Shown here: piece by piece, positions 35,873-44,096 of the stretch | Layout: each line of letters starts with the position of its first letter | Position numbering within the stretch: position 1 is the stretch's first letter | From: Stutzerimonas stutzeri | GTDB lineage: Bacteria; Pseudomonadota; Gammaproteobacteria; Pseudomonadales; Pseudomonadaceae | DNA: 64,000 nt | Direction of reading: 5' to 3' | NCBI RefSeq assembly: GCF_000590475.1 | Contig: NZ_CP007441.1 | Span: forward strand, 4,222,660 to 4,286,659 | Notes under the pieces: model-generated | Told to the model about the DNA's origin: nothing | The model's database searches: none | What the model saw: the letters and a program-made list of their open reading frames with translations, nothing else | Program-made: the position numbers and the translations under genes

Positions 35873-36442
35873 ATGAACGCGACCTCGCCAAATTACCTCA
35901 AGCATCATTTTCTGATCGCCATGCCGCACATGGCGGACCCCAATTTCGCCCACGCCTTGATCTATCTCGTGGAACACAATCGGGAAGGCGCAATGGGGCT
36001 CATCGTGAATCGCCCGAGCGGGCTGAACCTGGCCGACATACTCGACCAGCTGCGCCCCGACGAACCGGTCGATACCGCCAGCCAGCAATTGCCTGTTTTC
36101 GCTGGCGGTCCTGTGCAGACCGACAGAGGCTTCGTGTTGCATCCGGCTGACGCCCAGTTTCAAGCCACACTCAGCCTCGGCGAGCTAGGCGTGACCACAT
36201 CCCAAGACGTGCTCTTCGCCATTGCCGACGGCTACGGTCCCAGACAGCACCTCGTCGCCCTCGGCTATGCCGGCTGGGAACCGGGCCAGCTCGAAGCCGA
36301 ACTGGTCGACAACGCCTGGCTGAGCTGTCCGGCGCAGCCGCACATTCTTTTTGACCTGCCCTACGACCAACGCCTTGCGGCTGCAGCCGCCTCGTTGGGG
36401 GTCGACCTCCGGCTCCTCAGCAGCCAGGTCGGTCACGCATGA
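35873..36442 (+). CDS. algH: UPF0301/DUF179 protein AlgH
   Basis: 189 residues, probably cytoplasmic. The family signatures are present: LIAMPHMADPNFAHALIYLVEHN, MGLIVNRP, and VFAGGPVQTDRGFVLH. The biochemical role is unsettled; in P. aeruginosa the gene was linked to alginate regulation. The ATG at 35873 gives the conserved start. It overlaps ruvX by 4 bases (ATGA at 36439-36442), a linkage kept across gammaproteobacteria. Confidence 0.93.
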   Translation: MNATSPNYLKHHFLIAMPHMADPNFAHALIYLVEHNREGAMGLIVNRPSGLNLADILDQLRPDEPVDTASQQLPVFAGGPVQTDRGFVLHPADAQFQATLSLGELGVTTSQDVLFAIADGYGPRQHLVALGYAGWEPGQLEAELVDNAWLSCPAQPHILFDLPYDQRLAAAAASLGVDLRLLSSQVGHA

Positions 36443-36864
36443 GCCCCCTGCGCCTGCTGCTGGGCTTCGACTACGGTACCAAGCAGATCGGCGTCGCAGT
36501 CGGCCAAGCGGTTACCGGCCAGGCTCGGGAGCTTTGTGTGCTCAAGGCGCAGAACGGCGTGCCCGACTGGTCGCAGATCGAAGCATTGTTGCGCGAATGG
36601 CAACCGGATGCGCTGGTGGTCGGCTTGCCGTTGAATATGGACGGCAGCCCCAGCGAGATGAGCGCCCGCGCGGAGAAGTTCGCCCGGCGCCTCAACGGCC
36701 GCTTCAACCTTCCAGTGCACACCCACGACGAGCGGCTGACGACCTACGAAGCCAAAGGCGAGCGTCTGCGCGGCGGCCAACAAGGCGGTTATCGCGAGCG
36801 CCCGGTCGACGCCCTCGCCGCGGCGCTTTTACTCGAAGGCTGGCTGACAGCGCAGACCCTCTGA
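36439..36864 (+). CDS. ruvX: Putative pre-16S rRNA nuclease (YqgF/RuvX)
   Basis: 141 residues with an RNase H-like fold. It is thought to trim the 5' end of 16S rRNA; the Holliday-junction name is older. Motifs: LLGFDYGTKQIGVAVGQ with the first catalytic Asp, VVGLPLNMDGSPSEM, and VHTHDERLTTYEA. The end carries the last Asp in ERPVDALAAALLLEGWL. It is translationally coupled to algH and 20 bases ahead of pyrR. Confidence 0.93.
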   Translation: MSPLRLLLGFDYGTKQIGVAVGQAVTGQARELCVLKAQNGVPDWSQIEALLREWQPDALVVGLPLNMDGSPSEMSARAEKFARRLNGRFNLPVHTHDERLTTYEAKGERLRGGQQGGYRERPVDALAAALLLEGWLTAQTL

Positions 36865-36884
36865 TGCGTGATCAAGGAGAAACG

Positions 36885-37397
36885 ATGACCCTGCCAAACC
36901 CCGATCAGCTACTGCCCGAAATGGCCGCGGCGCTGGAGGAACACCTGAGCAGCCACAGCATATCGGAGCCTCTTTTTATTGGCATCCACACCGGCGGCGT
37001 CTGGGTAGGCCAAGCACTACTGGACCTGCGCGGCAAGCAGGAAGCCCTCGGCGTGCTAGACGTGTCGTTCTATCGCGACGATTTCACCCAGAATGGCCTG
37101 CACCCACAGGTTCGCCCCTCGGCGCTTCCCTTCGAGATAGAAGGCCAGCATCTGGTATTGATCGACGACGTGCTGATGAGCGGGCGCACCGTGCGCGCCG
37201 CGCTCAACGAGCTGTTCGACTATGGCCGCCCCGCCAGCGTCAGTCTGGTCTGCCTGCTGGATCTCAACGCCCGCGAACTGCCGATCCGGCCAGACGTAGT
37301 CGGCGCAACGCTGTCCTTGCCTTCCGACCAACGGGTGAAGCTGCTCGGCCCGGCACCGCTCGCTCTCGAGTACCAGACCCTCGCCTCCGCCAATTGA
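36885..37397 (+). CDS. pyrR: PyrR, pyrimidine operon regulator / uracil phosphoribosyltransferase
   Basis: 170 residues, phosphoribosyltransferase fold. The PRPP loop LVLIDDVLMSGRTVRAAL is intact and FIGIHTGGVW forms the other side of the site. In pseudomonads PyrR influences pyrimidine gene expression; the RNA-binding role known in Bacillus is not certain here and I saw no PyrR-type leader. The ATG at 36885 follows AAGGAG at 36874-36879. It is 10 bases before pyrB. Confidence 0.9.
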   Translation: MTLPNPDQLLPEMAAALEEHLSSHSISEPLFIGIHTGGVWVGQALLDLRGKQEALGVLDVSFYRDDFTQNGLHPQVRPSALPFEIEGQHLVLIDDVLMSGRTVRAALNELFDYGRPASVSLVCLLDLNARELPIRPDVVGATLSLPSDQRVKLLGPAPLALEYQTLASAN

Positions 37398-37407
37398 GAC
37401 CCTCGCG

Positions 37408-38424
37408 ATGACGCCTACTGACGCCAAGCGGCCGTTACAGCTGAACGACAATGGTCAGCTGCGCCATTTCCTATCGCTGGATGGCCTGCCACGCACGTTG
37501 CTTACCGAAATCCTCGATACCGCCGACTCCTTTCTCGAAGTCGGTGCCAGGGGAGTCAAGAAGGTCCCGCTGCTGCGCGGCAAGACCGTCTGCAACGTGT
37601 TCTTCGAGAATTCTACGCGCACCCGCACCACTTTCGAACTGGCGGCCAAGCGCCTCTCGGCGGACGTGATCACGCTGAACGTTTCGACCTCGTCGACCAG
37701 CAAAGGCGAAACCCTGACCGATACGCTGCGCAACCTCGAAGCCATGGCGGCCGACATGTTCGTTGTGCGCCACGCCGATTCGGGCGCTGCACATTTCATC
37801 GCGGAACACGTCTGCCCGGACGTCGCAATCATCAATGGCGGTGACGGGCGCCATGCGCACCCCACCCAGGGTATGCTCGACATGCTCACCATCCGCCGCC
37901 ACAAGGGTGACTTCGAGAAGCTGTCGGTGGCCATCGTCGGCGACATCCTGCATTCGCGGGTAGCCCGTTCCAACATGCTCGCGCTGAAAACGCTCGGCTG
38001 CCCGGACATCCGTGTTATCGGTCCGAAAACGCTCCTGCCGATCGGCCTGGAGCAGTACGGCGTCAGTGTTTTCCACGACATGAATAAAGGACTGCGCGAT
38101 GTCGATGTAGTGATCATGCTGCGCCTGCAACGTGAGCGCATGCAGGGCGGCCTGCTGCCCAGCGAGGGTGAGTTCTACCGTCTCTACGGACTGACCACGC
38201 AGCGTATGGCGCTGGCCAAGCCGGATGCCATCGTCATGCATCCGGGCCCGATCAACCGCGGCGTCGAAATCGAATCGGCGGTGGCGGACGGTACCCAGTC
38301 GGTGATCCTCAACCAGGTGACCTACGGCATCGCGGTTCGCATGGCGGTGCTCTCCATGGCCATGAGTGGCCAGACCGCCCAGCGCCAGCTCGAAACCGAA
38401 TACGCTGCCGAGGAGCAGAACTGA
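37408..38424 (+). CDS. pyrB: Aspartate carbamoyltransferase catalytic subunit
   Basis: 338 residues. It makes N-carbamoyl-aspartate, the first committed step of pyrimidine synthesis. The carbamoyl-phosphate site FFENSTRTRTTFELA, the loop STSSTSKGE, HPTQGMLDM and HPGPINRGVEI are all present. The N-terminus is ~25 residues longer than the E. coli catalytic chain; in pseudomonads this extension is linked to nucleotide control. No pyrI regulatory gene follows; instead the stop overlaps pyrC' (TGATG at 38422-38426), with which it forms a dodecamer. Confidence 0.96.
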   Translation: MTPTDAKRPLQLNDNGQLRHFLSLDGLPRTLLTEILDTADSFLEVGARGVKKVPLLRGKTVCNVFFENSTRTRTTFELAAKRLSADVITLNVSTSSTSKGETLTDTLRNLEAMAADMFVVRHADSGAAHFIAEHVCPDVAIINGGDGRHAHPTQGMLDMLTIRRHKGDFEKLSVAIVGDILHSRVARSNMLALKTLGCPDIRVIGPKTLLPIGLEQYGVSVFHDMNKGLRDVDVVIMLRLQRERMQGGLLPSEGEFYRLYGLTTQRMALAKPDAIVMHPGPINRGVEIESAVADGTQSVILNQVTYGIAVRMAVLSMAMSGQTAQRQLETEYAAEEQN

Positions 38425-39695
38425 TGCCAACCGAAATCCTCGGCGCTCGCCTGATCGACCCCGCCAACGGGCGCGATGAAGTCACTGATATCTATTGCCA
38501 GGACGGCTTGATCGTCGGCATAGGCCAGGCGCCCGCAGGCTTCAACGCGGCGCACAGCATCTATGCACAAGGGCTGGTCGCCGCCCCCGGGCTGGTCGAT
38601 CTATCCGTAGCCCTGCGCGAGCCGGGTTACAGTCGCAAGGGCAACATCGCCAGCGAGACACTGGCTGCCACGGCCGGCGGCATCACCAGCCTGTGCTGTC
38701 CACCGAACACCAAACCGGTGCTGGACACCGCCGCGGTCGCCGAGCTGATTCTCGACCGCGCCCGTGAGTCCGGCCATGCCAAGGTTTTTCCGATTGGCGC
38801 CCTGACGCGCAGCCTGGCGGGTGAGCAGCTCGCCGAGCTGGTGGCGCTGCGCGATGCCGGCTGTGTCGCCTTCGGCAATGGCCTGACCAACTTCGCCAGC
38901 AACCGAAACCTGAGCCGCGCGCTGGAATATGCAGCGACCTTCGACCTCACCGTGGTCATCCATTCCCAGGACGCCGACCTCGCCGCCGGTGGCCTGGCCC
39001 ACGATGGGCCCGCAGCGGCTTTTCTCGGGCTGGCGGGAATCCCTGAAACAGCCGAAACCATTGCCTTGGCGCGAAACCTGCTGCTGGTCGAGCAGACCGG
39101 AGTGCGCGCCCACTTCAGCCAGCTCAGCACCGCCCGCGGCGCGCAGATGATCGCCGACGCCCAGGCACGCGGCCTGCCGGTCACTGCCGATGTGGCAATG
39201 TATCAACTGATCCTGACTGATGAAGCTCTGCACGGCTTCTCCAGCCTTTATCATGTGCAGCCGCCTTTGCGCAGCGCAGCCGACCGTGACGGCCTGCGTG
39301 AAGCAGTCAAAGCCGGCGTCATCTCCGCAATTTCAAGCCATCATCAGCCTCACGAAGCGGATGCCAAACAGGCACCGTTCGGCGAAACCGAGCCTGGCAT
39401 CAGCAGTGCGGAAATCCTTCTGCCGCTGGCATTGACTCTGGTCGAAGATGGTCTGCTCGATCTACCGACCCTGCTTGCACGCTTGAGCAGCGGCCCGGCC
39501 ACCGCGCTGCGGCTCCCGGCGGGACGCCTGGCTATAGGCGACGCCGCCGATCTGGTCCTGTTCGATCCACGCAGCTCGACACTCGCTGGCGAAACCTGGC
39601 ATTCGAAGGGCCGCAATTGTCCCTTCATCGGCCATTGTCTGCCGGGTGCGGTACGCCACACGATCGTTGACGGCAGAATCGCCTTTCAAGGCTAA
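38424..39695 (+). CDS. pyrC': Dihydroorotase-like protein PyrC', catalytically inactive
   Basis: 423 residues, amidohydrolase fold. In active dihydroorotase the first strand ends in a zinc-binding HxH (DxHxHLR). Here it reads GLVDLSVALREPG, so both histidines are replaced. That is the known state of pseudomonad PyrC' (PyrX), which serves as a structural partner for PyrB; the active dihydroorotase is encoded elsewhere. The C-terminal barrel elements SSHHQPHEADAK and RLAIGDAADLVLFDP are kept. It is co-translated with pyrB. Confidence 0.94.
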   Translation: MPTEILGARLIDPANGRDEVTDIYCQDGLIVGIGQAPAGFNAAHSIYAQGLVAAPGLVDLSVALREPGYSRKGNIASETLAATAGGITSLCCPPNTKPVLDTAAVAELILDRARESGHAKVFPIGALTRSLAGEQLAELVALRDAGCVAFGNGLTNFASNRNLSRALEYAATFDLTVVIHSQDADLAAGGLAHDGPAAAFLGLAGIPETAETIALARNLLLVEQTGVRAHFSQLSTARGAQMIADAQARGLPVTADVAMYQLILTDEALHGFSSLYHVQPPLRSAADRDGLREAVKAGVISAISSHHQPHEADAKQAPFGETEPGISSAEILLPLALTLVEDGLLDLPTLLARLSSGPATALRLPAGRLAIGDAADLVLFDPRSSTLAGETWHSKGRNCPFIGHCLPGAVRHTIVDGRIAFQG

Positions 39696-39748
39696 CCCGC
39701 AAATCCAGGCGGCCCGCCCAAAGGCCGGACCGCCTGGAAACCTCGCCG

Positions 39749-40147
39749 TTACCAGCGCTTTTCCATGTTGCGCATCGACACCTGGCTGTTCAGCGTCCAG
39801 AAGTCATAGAGCACGCCCACGAAGAACAGCCCGCCGGTGCACAGATAAATCAGGCCGGTAATCCATTTGCCCTGATACATCCGGTGCACGCCGAACAGGC
39901 CAAGGAAGGTCAGCAGAATCCAGGCGACGGTGTAGTCGATCGGGCCGGGTTGGAAGCGCAGGTCGGCCTCCCGGTCCATCGACGGGATCAGAAACAGGTC
40001 GATGATCCAGCCGACAAAGAACAGGCCGAGCGTGAAGAACCAGATCGTGCCAGTAATCGGCTTGCCGTAATAGAAGCGGTGGGAACCGAGAAATCCGAAA
40101 ATCCACAGAAGATAGCCAATCAGGGTGCTATGGGTGTTCTGCCGCAT
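39749..40147 (-). CDS. Tandem TM2-domain membrane protein
   Basis: 132 residues with four membrane segments arranged as two TM2 domains. Each half has a short helix, a Gly-X-His-Arg-phi-Tyr turn (FGFLGSHRFYYGK; LGLFGVHRMYQGK) and a second helix ending in a WxxD or YDFW motif. TM2 proteins have no established bacterial function. The ATG at 40147 has GAGG just upstream; longer frames reach into the LexA-box region and are unlikely. It converges on the pyrimidine genes and diverges from the radical-SAM gene. Confidence 0.85.
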   Translation of the reverse strand: MRQNTHSTLIGYLLWIFGFLGSHRFYYGKPITGTIWFFTLGLFFVGWIIDLFLIPSMDREADLRFQPGPIDYTVAWILLTFLGLFGVHRMYQGKWITGLIYLCTGGLFFVGVLYDFWTLNSQVSMRNMEKRW

Positions 40148-40249
40148 CTGAGCCTCGCAGTCTGGTTTGGAAAGCACGTTGAGCTTATCCGATTCTCGGT
40201 TCCTCGAAATGTCCGCCGAACGGGCCGCTGCGCGATGAAATGATCGTGA

Positions 40250-40269
40250 TACTGTATATGCAAACAGTA
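40250..40269 (+). promoter_or_regulatory. LexA (SOS) box before the radical-SAM/UdgX pair
   Basis: TACTGTATATGCAAACAGTA contains CTGT-N8-ACAG (40252-40267), the LexA consensus of gammaproteobacteria, with the usual AT-rich core and flanking TA. It ends five bases before the first ATG of the radical-SAM gene, so LexA binding there would block initiation. The TM2 gene diverges 103 bases away. Confidence 0.88.
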
Positions 40270-40274
40270 CATTG

Positions 40275-41495
40275 ATGATCCTCATGCAGCTGATCGAAAA
40301 ACTCAGCGTCCTTGCCGACGCCGCCAAATATGACGTGTCATGTGCCAGCAGCGGCGCACCAAAGCGCAGCTCCAAGGGCCGCAGCGGACTGGGTGCCACG
40401 GACGGCATGGGCATCTGCCACAGTTTCACGCCGGACGGGCGCTGCGTGGCCCTACTCAAGGTGCTGCTGACCAACTTCTGCCTGTACGACTGCCAATACT
40501 GTGTGAATCGCCGCTCCAGTGACGTACCACGTGCGCGCTTTACGCCGGAAGAGGTGGTGACGCTGACGCTCGATTTTTACCGCCGCAACTGCATCAGCGG
40601 TCTGTTTCTCAGCTCTGGAATCATTCGCTCGGCCGACTACACCATGGAACAGCTCAATCGAGTGGCCAAGCTGCTGCGCGAGGAGCATGAGTTCCGCGGC
40701 TATATCCATCTGAAGACCATCCCGGACGCCGACCCGCTGCTCATCGCCGAGGCCGGCCGCTACGCCGATCGCCTCAGCGTCAATATCGAACTGCCCACCG
40801 AGACCAGCCTGATCCGCCTGGCACCGGAAAAGCAGGTCGTGACGATCAAACAGGCCATGCATTCGATCCATCAAGGAGAAACCGAAGCCCAGGCGGAGGA
40901 AGGTTCGCCGCGCTTCGCTCCAGCCGGGCAAAGCACACAGATGATCGTTGGCGCCGATGCCACTGACGACAGCACCATTCTGCATACCGCGCAGTCACTG
41001 TATGGCGATTACCGCCTGCGCCGGGTCTATTACTCCGCATTCAGTCCAATCCCTCACAGCCCCAAGACCGTTCCCTTCGAGGCGCCGCCATTACTACGTG
41101 AGCATCGCCTCTACCAAGCCGACTTTCTCATGCGCGGCTATGGTTTTCGGGCCAGCGAACTGCTCGCGGGCCCCGGTAATTTGGCGTTGGATATCGACCC
41201 AAAACTGGCCTGGGCCTTAAACAACCGCCAACACTTTCCTGTCGACTTGAATCGCGCCAATGTGACCATGATCGCCCGCATCCCCGGCATCGGCATGCTC
41301 AGCGCCCAGCGCCTGGTCGCCCTGCGCCGACAGAAGCGAATCCGCTTCGAAGATGTCGGCCGCTTGCGCTGCGCCTTGGAAAAGGCCAAGCCGTTTATTG
41401 TCACCCAGGACTACCGACCCGCTCAGGCAACCCAGGAATCGCTGCTGCTGCGCCAGCAATTAAGCGAGGCGCCCAGGCAGATGGGCTTGTGGTGA
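40275..41495 (+). CDS. Radical SAM protein, putative DNA modification/repair family
   Basis: 406 residues. The radical-SAM cluster motif CLYDCQYC (CX3CX2C; Cys69, 73, 76) is preceded by CHSFTPDGRCVALLKVLLTNF. SAM-site and barrel elements follow (LFLSSGI, YIHLKTIPDADP, LSVNIELPTE). The last ~100 residues hold a helix-hairpin-helix (MIARIPGIGMLSAQRLVALR), a DNA-binding element. This layout matches the family annotated as putative DNA modification/repair radical SAM proteins; substrate unknown. The first ATG at 40275 is almost on top of the LexA box without an SD, so ATG 40284 is also possible. It overlaps the next gene (TGATG). Confidence 0.87.
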   Translation: MILMQLIEKLSVLADAAKYDVSCASSGAPKRSSKGRSGLGATDGMGICHSFTPDGRCVALLKVLLTNFCLYDCQYCVNRRSSDVPRARFTPEEVVTLTLDFYRRNCISGLFLSSGIIRSADYTMEQLNRVAKLLREEHEFRGYIHLKTIPDADPLLIAEAGRYADRLSVNIELPTETSLIRLAPEKQVVTIKQAMHSIHQGETEAQAEEGSPRFAPAGQSTQMIVGADATDDSTILHTAQSLYGDYRLRRVYYSAFSPIPHSPKTVPFEAPPLLREHRLYQADFLMRGYGFRASELLAGPGNLALDIDPKLAWALNNRQHFPVDLNRANVTMIARIPGIGMLSAQRLVALRRQKRIRFEDVGRLRCALEKAKPFIVTQDYRPAQATQESLLLRQQLSEAPRQMGLW

Positions 41496-42874
41496 TGTGG
41501 CAAATCCATTTCGATGGCAGCTTCGCCGGTTGGCGCGAGGTCGCTCGAACACTGGTGCGGCGGGGGCTGGCACCGCATCAGCTGACCTGGGTGCAGGAAA
41601 ATCAGAAAATTCAGGATTTGTTCGACCAACTGGATGAGCCGCAACCGGACAACGCAAAGGATCGCCCTCTGCGCGTGTCTCGCGTGCTGCTGGAGCAGCT
41701 GGAAGGTGCCTCGCAATTTCGTTGCGACAACCGCTGGGCGCTGCTGTATCGGATTCTCTGGCGCGTTGCCCATGGCGATCAGACCGCCAGGCTGGCGGGC
41801 GATGTCGACGGCAGTGAACTGCATAAGCGCCTGAAGGCCGTACGCCGCGAAGCCCATCATCTACATGCATTTCTGCGCTTCAAGTCACGGGATGCGACGG
41901 CCGGAGGCCCGCAGTTGGTGGCCTGGCATGAACCAGCTCACGATATTTTAGCCAGCGCCTCCGGACATTTCGCCGAGCGCCTGGGCCGCCAGACCTGGAT
42001 GATCGCAACCCCCAATGACGGCGTGTACTGGGATGGCGAACGGCTGCACCACGCCCATCCATGCCCGCCCGAGTGGCAACAGTTAGTGCAAGAGACCGAT
42101 GATCGAAATGAAGCCCTGTGGCTGACGTATTACGGCAGCACGTTCAACCCGGCGCGGCTCAATCGCAGCGTGCTGGAAACCAACATGCCGGTACGTTTCT
42201 GGAAGCACTTACCCGAGGGACCAATGATCCCCAAACTCATGAGCGAAGCGCGCGCGGGGGGCCAATTAAATGGCCAGTGCGCAACTGTGGGCAGCATGCC
42301 CGGGCAAGCCATCGGCTCGAAGACGAACCAACCACGCTGCCAGAACTGCCCCAAGCGGCCCGGCTCGCGAATCGCCGCAGCCACGAAACAGGCCGGTATC
42401 GTCCTGCTGGCGGACCAACCAGGCGCGCGCCCTTTTGGAGGTGCGGCAGGGCGGCTTCTGGATCAGGCAATGAAAGATGCCGGACTGGATCGCAGTCAGG
42501 TGCATATGACTCATGCAGTCAAGCACTTCAATCATCTGGTGGAAATCAAGGCACGAGCTCGCCGCCAACTGCTCATGCCGTCTTCACAAGAAGTTGCGAC
42601 CTGTCGCCCCTGCCTGCAAGTCGAACTGGATCGAGTGAGGCCAATGGCGATCGTTGCTCTAGGGCAAACAGCGACGCAAGCGCTTTTAGGTGAGGGCGGT
42701 GACTTTGCGAAAGCATACGGCCATCTGGTGGAAGATCTTGCAGGCCGAAGAGTTCTCGTTGGGGATCACCCTAGCGAGATGCTATGGAACTCCCCAAGCG
42801 AGCGTCAGTGGGCATATGACGCTCTCGTACTGGCCTTAAAACAGGCGAAACGCCTGAGCGGCGGAGGCGCATGA
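41495..42874 (+). CDS. DUF4130 / UdgX-like fusion protein with degenerate UdgX domain
   Basis: 459 residues. Residues 1-~245 are a DUF4130-type domain (HFDGSFAGWREVARTLV), which accompanies the radical-SAM partner. The rest resembles UdgX, a uracil-DNA-binding family with an Fe-S cluster: CQNC at 282-285, AVKHF, TCRPCLQVELDRVRPMAIVALGQTATQALLG, HPS at 425-427. Key positions are changed. The R-loop KRRIH, whose His bonds covalently to DNA, reads ARRQL (Leu359), and the acidic stretch after QPG (308-310) is missing. It is probably catalytically dead or altered. Its stop abuts the pilU stop with no gap. Confidence 0.82.
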   Translation: MWQIHFDGSFAGWREVARTLVRRGLAPHQLTWVQENQKIQDLFDQLDEPQPDNAKDRPLRVSRVLLEQLEGASQFRCDNRWALLYRILWRVAHGDQTARLAGDVDGSELHKRLKAVRREAHHLHAFLRFKSRDATAGGPQLVAWHEPAHDILASASGHFAERLGRQTWMIATPNDGVYWDGERLHHAHPCPPEWQQLVQETDDRNEALWLTYYGSTFNPARLNRSVLETNMPVRFWKHLPEGPMIPKLMSEARAGGQLNGQCATVGSMPGQAIGSKTNQPRCQNCPKRPGSRIAAATKQAGIVLLADQPGARPFGGAAGRLLDQAMKDAGLDRSQVHMTHAVKHFNHLVEIKARARRQLLMPSSQEVATCRPCLQVELDRVRPMAIVALGQTATQALLGEGGDFAKAYGHLVEDLAGRRVLVGDHPSEMLWNSPSERQWAYDALVLALKQAKRLSGGGA

Positions 42875-44023
42875 TCAGCGGAAGCTACGCCCCGGATCGT
42901 CATCGCTGACTTCCAAAGTGAGCCCCTGGGATACGGAGGTCAGATGTTCGCCATCGGTTTCCGAGCCCAACTTGATCATCAGGCGTAGGTCGTTGGACGA
43001 ATCGGCATGCAGCAGTGCGTCTTCGTAGGTGATTTCGCCCTGCACGTAGAGGTTGTAGAGCGCCTGATCGAACGTCTGCATGCCGAGGTCAGTAGAGCGC
43101 TTCATCAGTGATTTGAGCTCGTGCACTTCGCCCTTGCGGATCAGGTCGGCCGCCAGCGGCGTATTGATCAGCACTTCGATGACCGCCCGCCGGCCTTTAC
43201 CGTCGGGCGTGGAAATCAGTTGCTGGGCGACGATGGCCTTGAGGTTCAGCGACAGGTCCATCCAGACCTGCTGCTGACGATCAGCCGGGAAGAAGTTGAT
43301 GATTCGATCCAGCGCCTGGTTAGCGTTGTTGGCGTGCAAGGTCGCAAGGCACAGGTGGCCGGTTTCGGCGAACGCCACGGCGTAGTCCATGGTTTCGCGC
43401 GTCCGCACCTCGCCGATAAGAATTACATCCGGCGCCTGACGCAGGGTGTTTTTCAGCGCCACATCGAAGGAGTCGGTGTCGATACCGACTTCACGCTGAG
43501 TAACGATGCAGCTTTGATGCTGATGAATGAACTCGATGGGGTCTTCAATCGAAATGATATGGCCGCTGGAGTTCTTGTTGCGATAGCCGATCATCGCCGC
43601 CAGCGAAGTGGACTTGCCGGTGCCGGTGGCCCCGACGAACAGCACCAGACCGCGCTTAGTCATCGCCAGTTTTTTCAGCACGTCCGGCAGTTTCAGATCT
43701 TCGAGCGTCGGGATATTGGTCTCGATACGGCGTAGCACCATGCCGGCGAGGTTGCGCTGATAGAAGGCGCTGACACGAAAACGACCAATGCCACGCGCAC
43801 TGATGGCAAAGTTGCATTCGTGGTTTTCCGCGAACTCGCGGCGCTGCTGCTCGTTCATCACGGCATGCACGGTTTCGCGAGTCATCTCCGGCGACATCGG
43901 CGTTTTGTTCACCGGCAGGATCTTGCCGTTGACCTTCATCGACGGCGGCACGCCAGCAGTAATGAACAGATCGGAGCCGCCCTTTTCAACCATCAGGCGC
44001 AACAGTTTCTCGAATTCCATCAT
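42875..44023 (-). CDS. pilU: PilU, type IV pilus retraction ATPase accessory to PilT
   Basis: 382 residues, cytoplasmic PilT-family hexameric ATPase. Walker A is GATGTGKST, followed by the Asp box (SIEDPIEFIHQHQSC), Walker B and His box (GHLCLATLHANNANQALDRI). PilU works with PilT to retract pili under load. The C-terminal extension after the ATPase core is acidic (VSDDDPGRSFR). It lies 73 bases after pilT on the same strand. Confidence 0.96.
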   Translation of the reverse strand: MMEFEKLLRLMVEKGGSDLFITAGVPPSMKVNGKILPVNKTPMSPEMTRETVHAVMNEQQRREFAENHECNFAISARGIGRFRVSAFYQRNLAGMVLRRIETNIPTLEDLKLPDVLKKLAMTKRGLVLFVGATGTGKSTSLAAMIGYRNKNSSGHIISIEDPIEFIHQHQSCIVTQREVGIDTDSFDVALKNTLRQAPDVILIGEVRTRETMDYAVAFAETGHLCLATLHANNANQALDRIINFFPADRQQQVWMDLSLNLKAIVAQQLISTPDGKGRRAVIEVLINTPLAADLIRKGEVHELKSLMKRSTDLGMQTFDQALYNLYVQGEITYEDALLHADSSNDLRLMIKLGSETDGEHLTSVSQGLTLEVSDDDPGRSFR

Positions 44024-44096
44024 CGTTCTCGTAGTCTGGCGAAGCCGCGTTGTAGCGAAGCGGAAGCCGGCGACGACGTCGCAGGCCTCCCGTAGG

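Noticed and set aside
36351..36884. Upstream in-frame extension of pyrR overlapping algH and ruvX
   Set aside because: The added sequence is Arg/Pro-rich shadow coding; ATG 36885 has AAGGAG and the family start.
37471..38430. 319-codon minus-strand frame opposite pyrB
   Set aside because: Antisense to an unambiguous pyrB; composition is shadow-like.
38424..39695. Annotation as an active dihydroorotase
   Set aside because: The zinc-binding HxH is replaced (DLSVAL), the known state of the structural PyrC' subunit.
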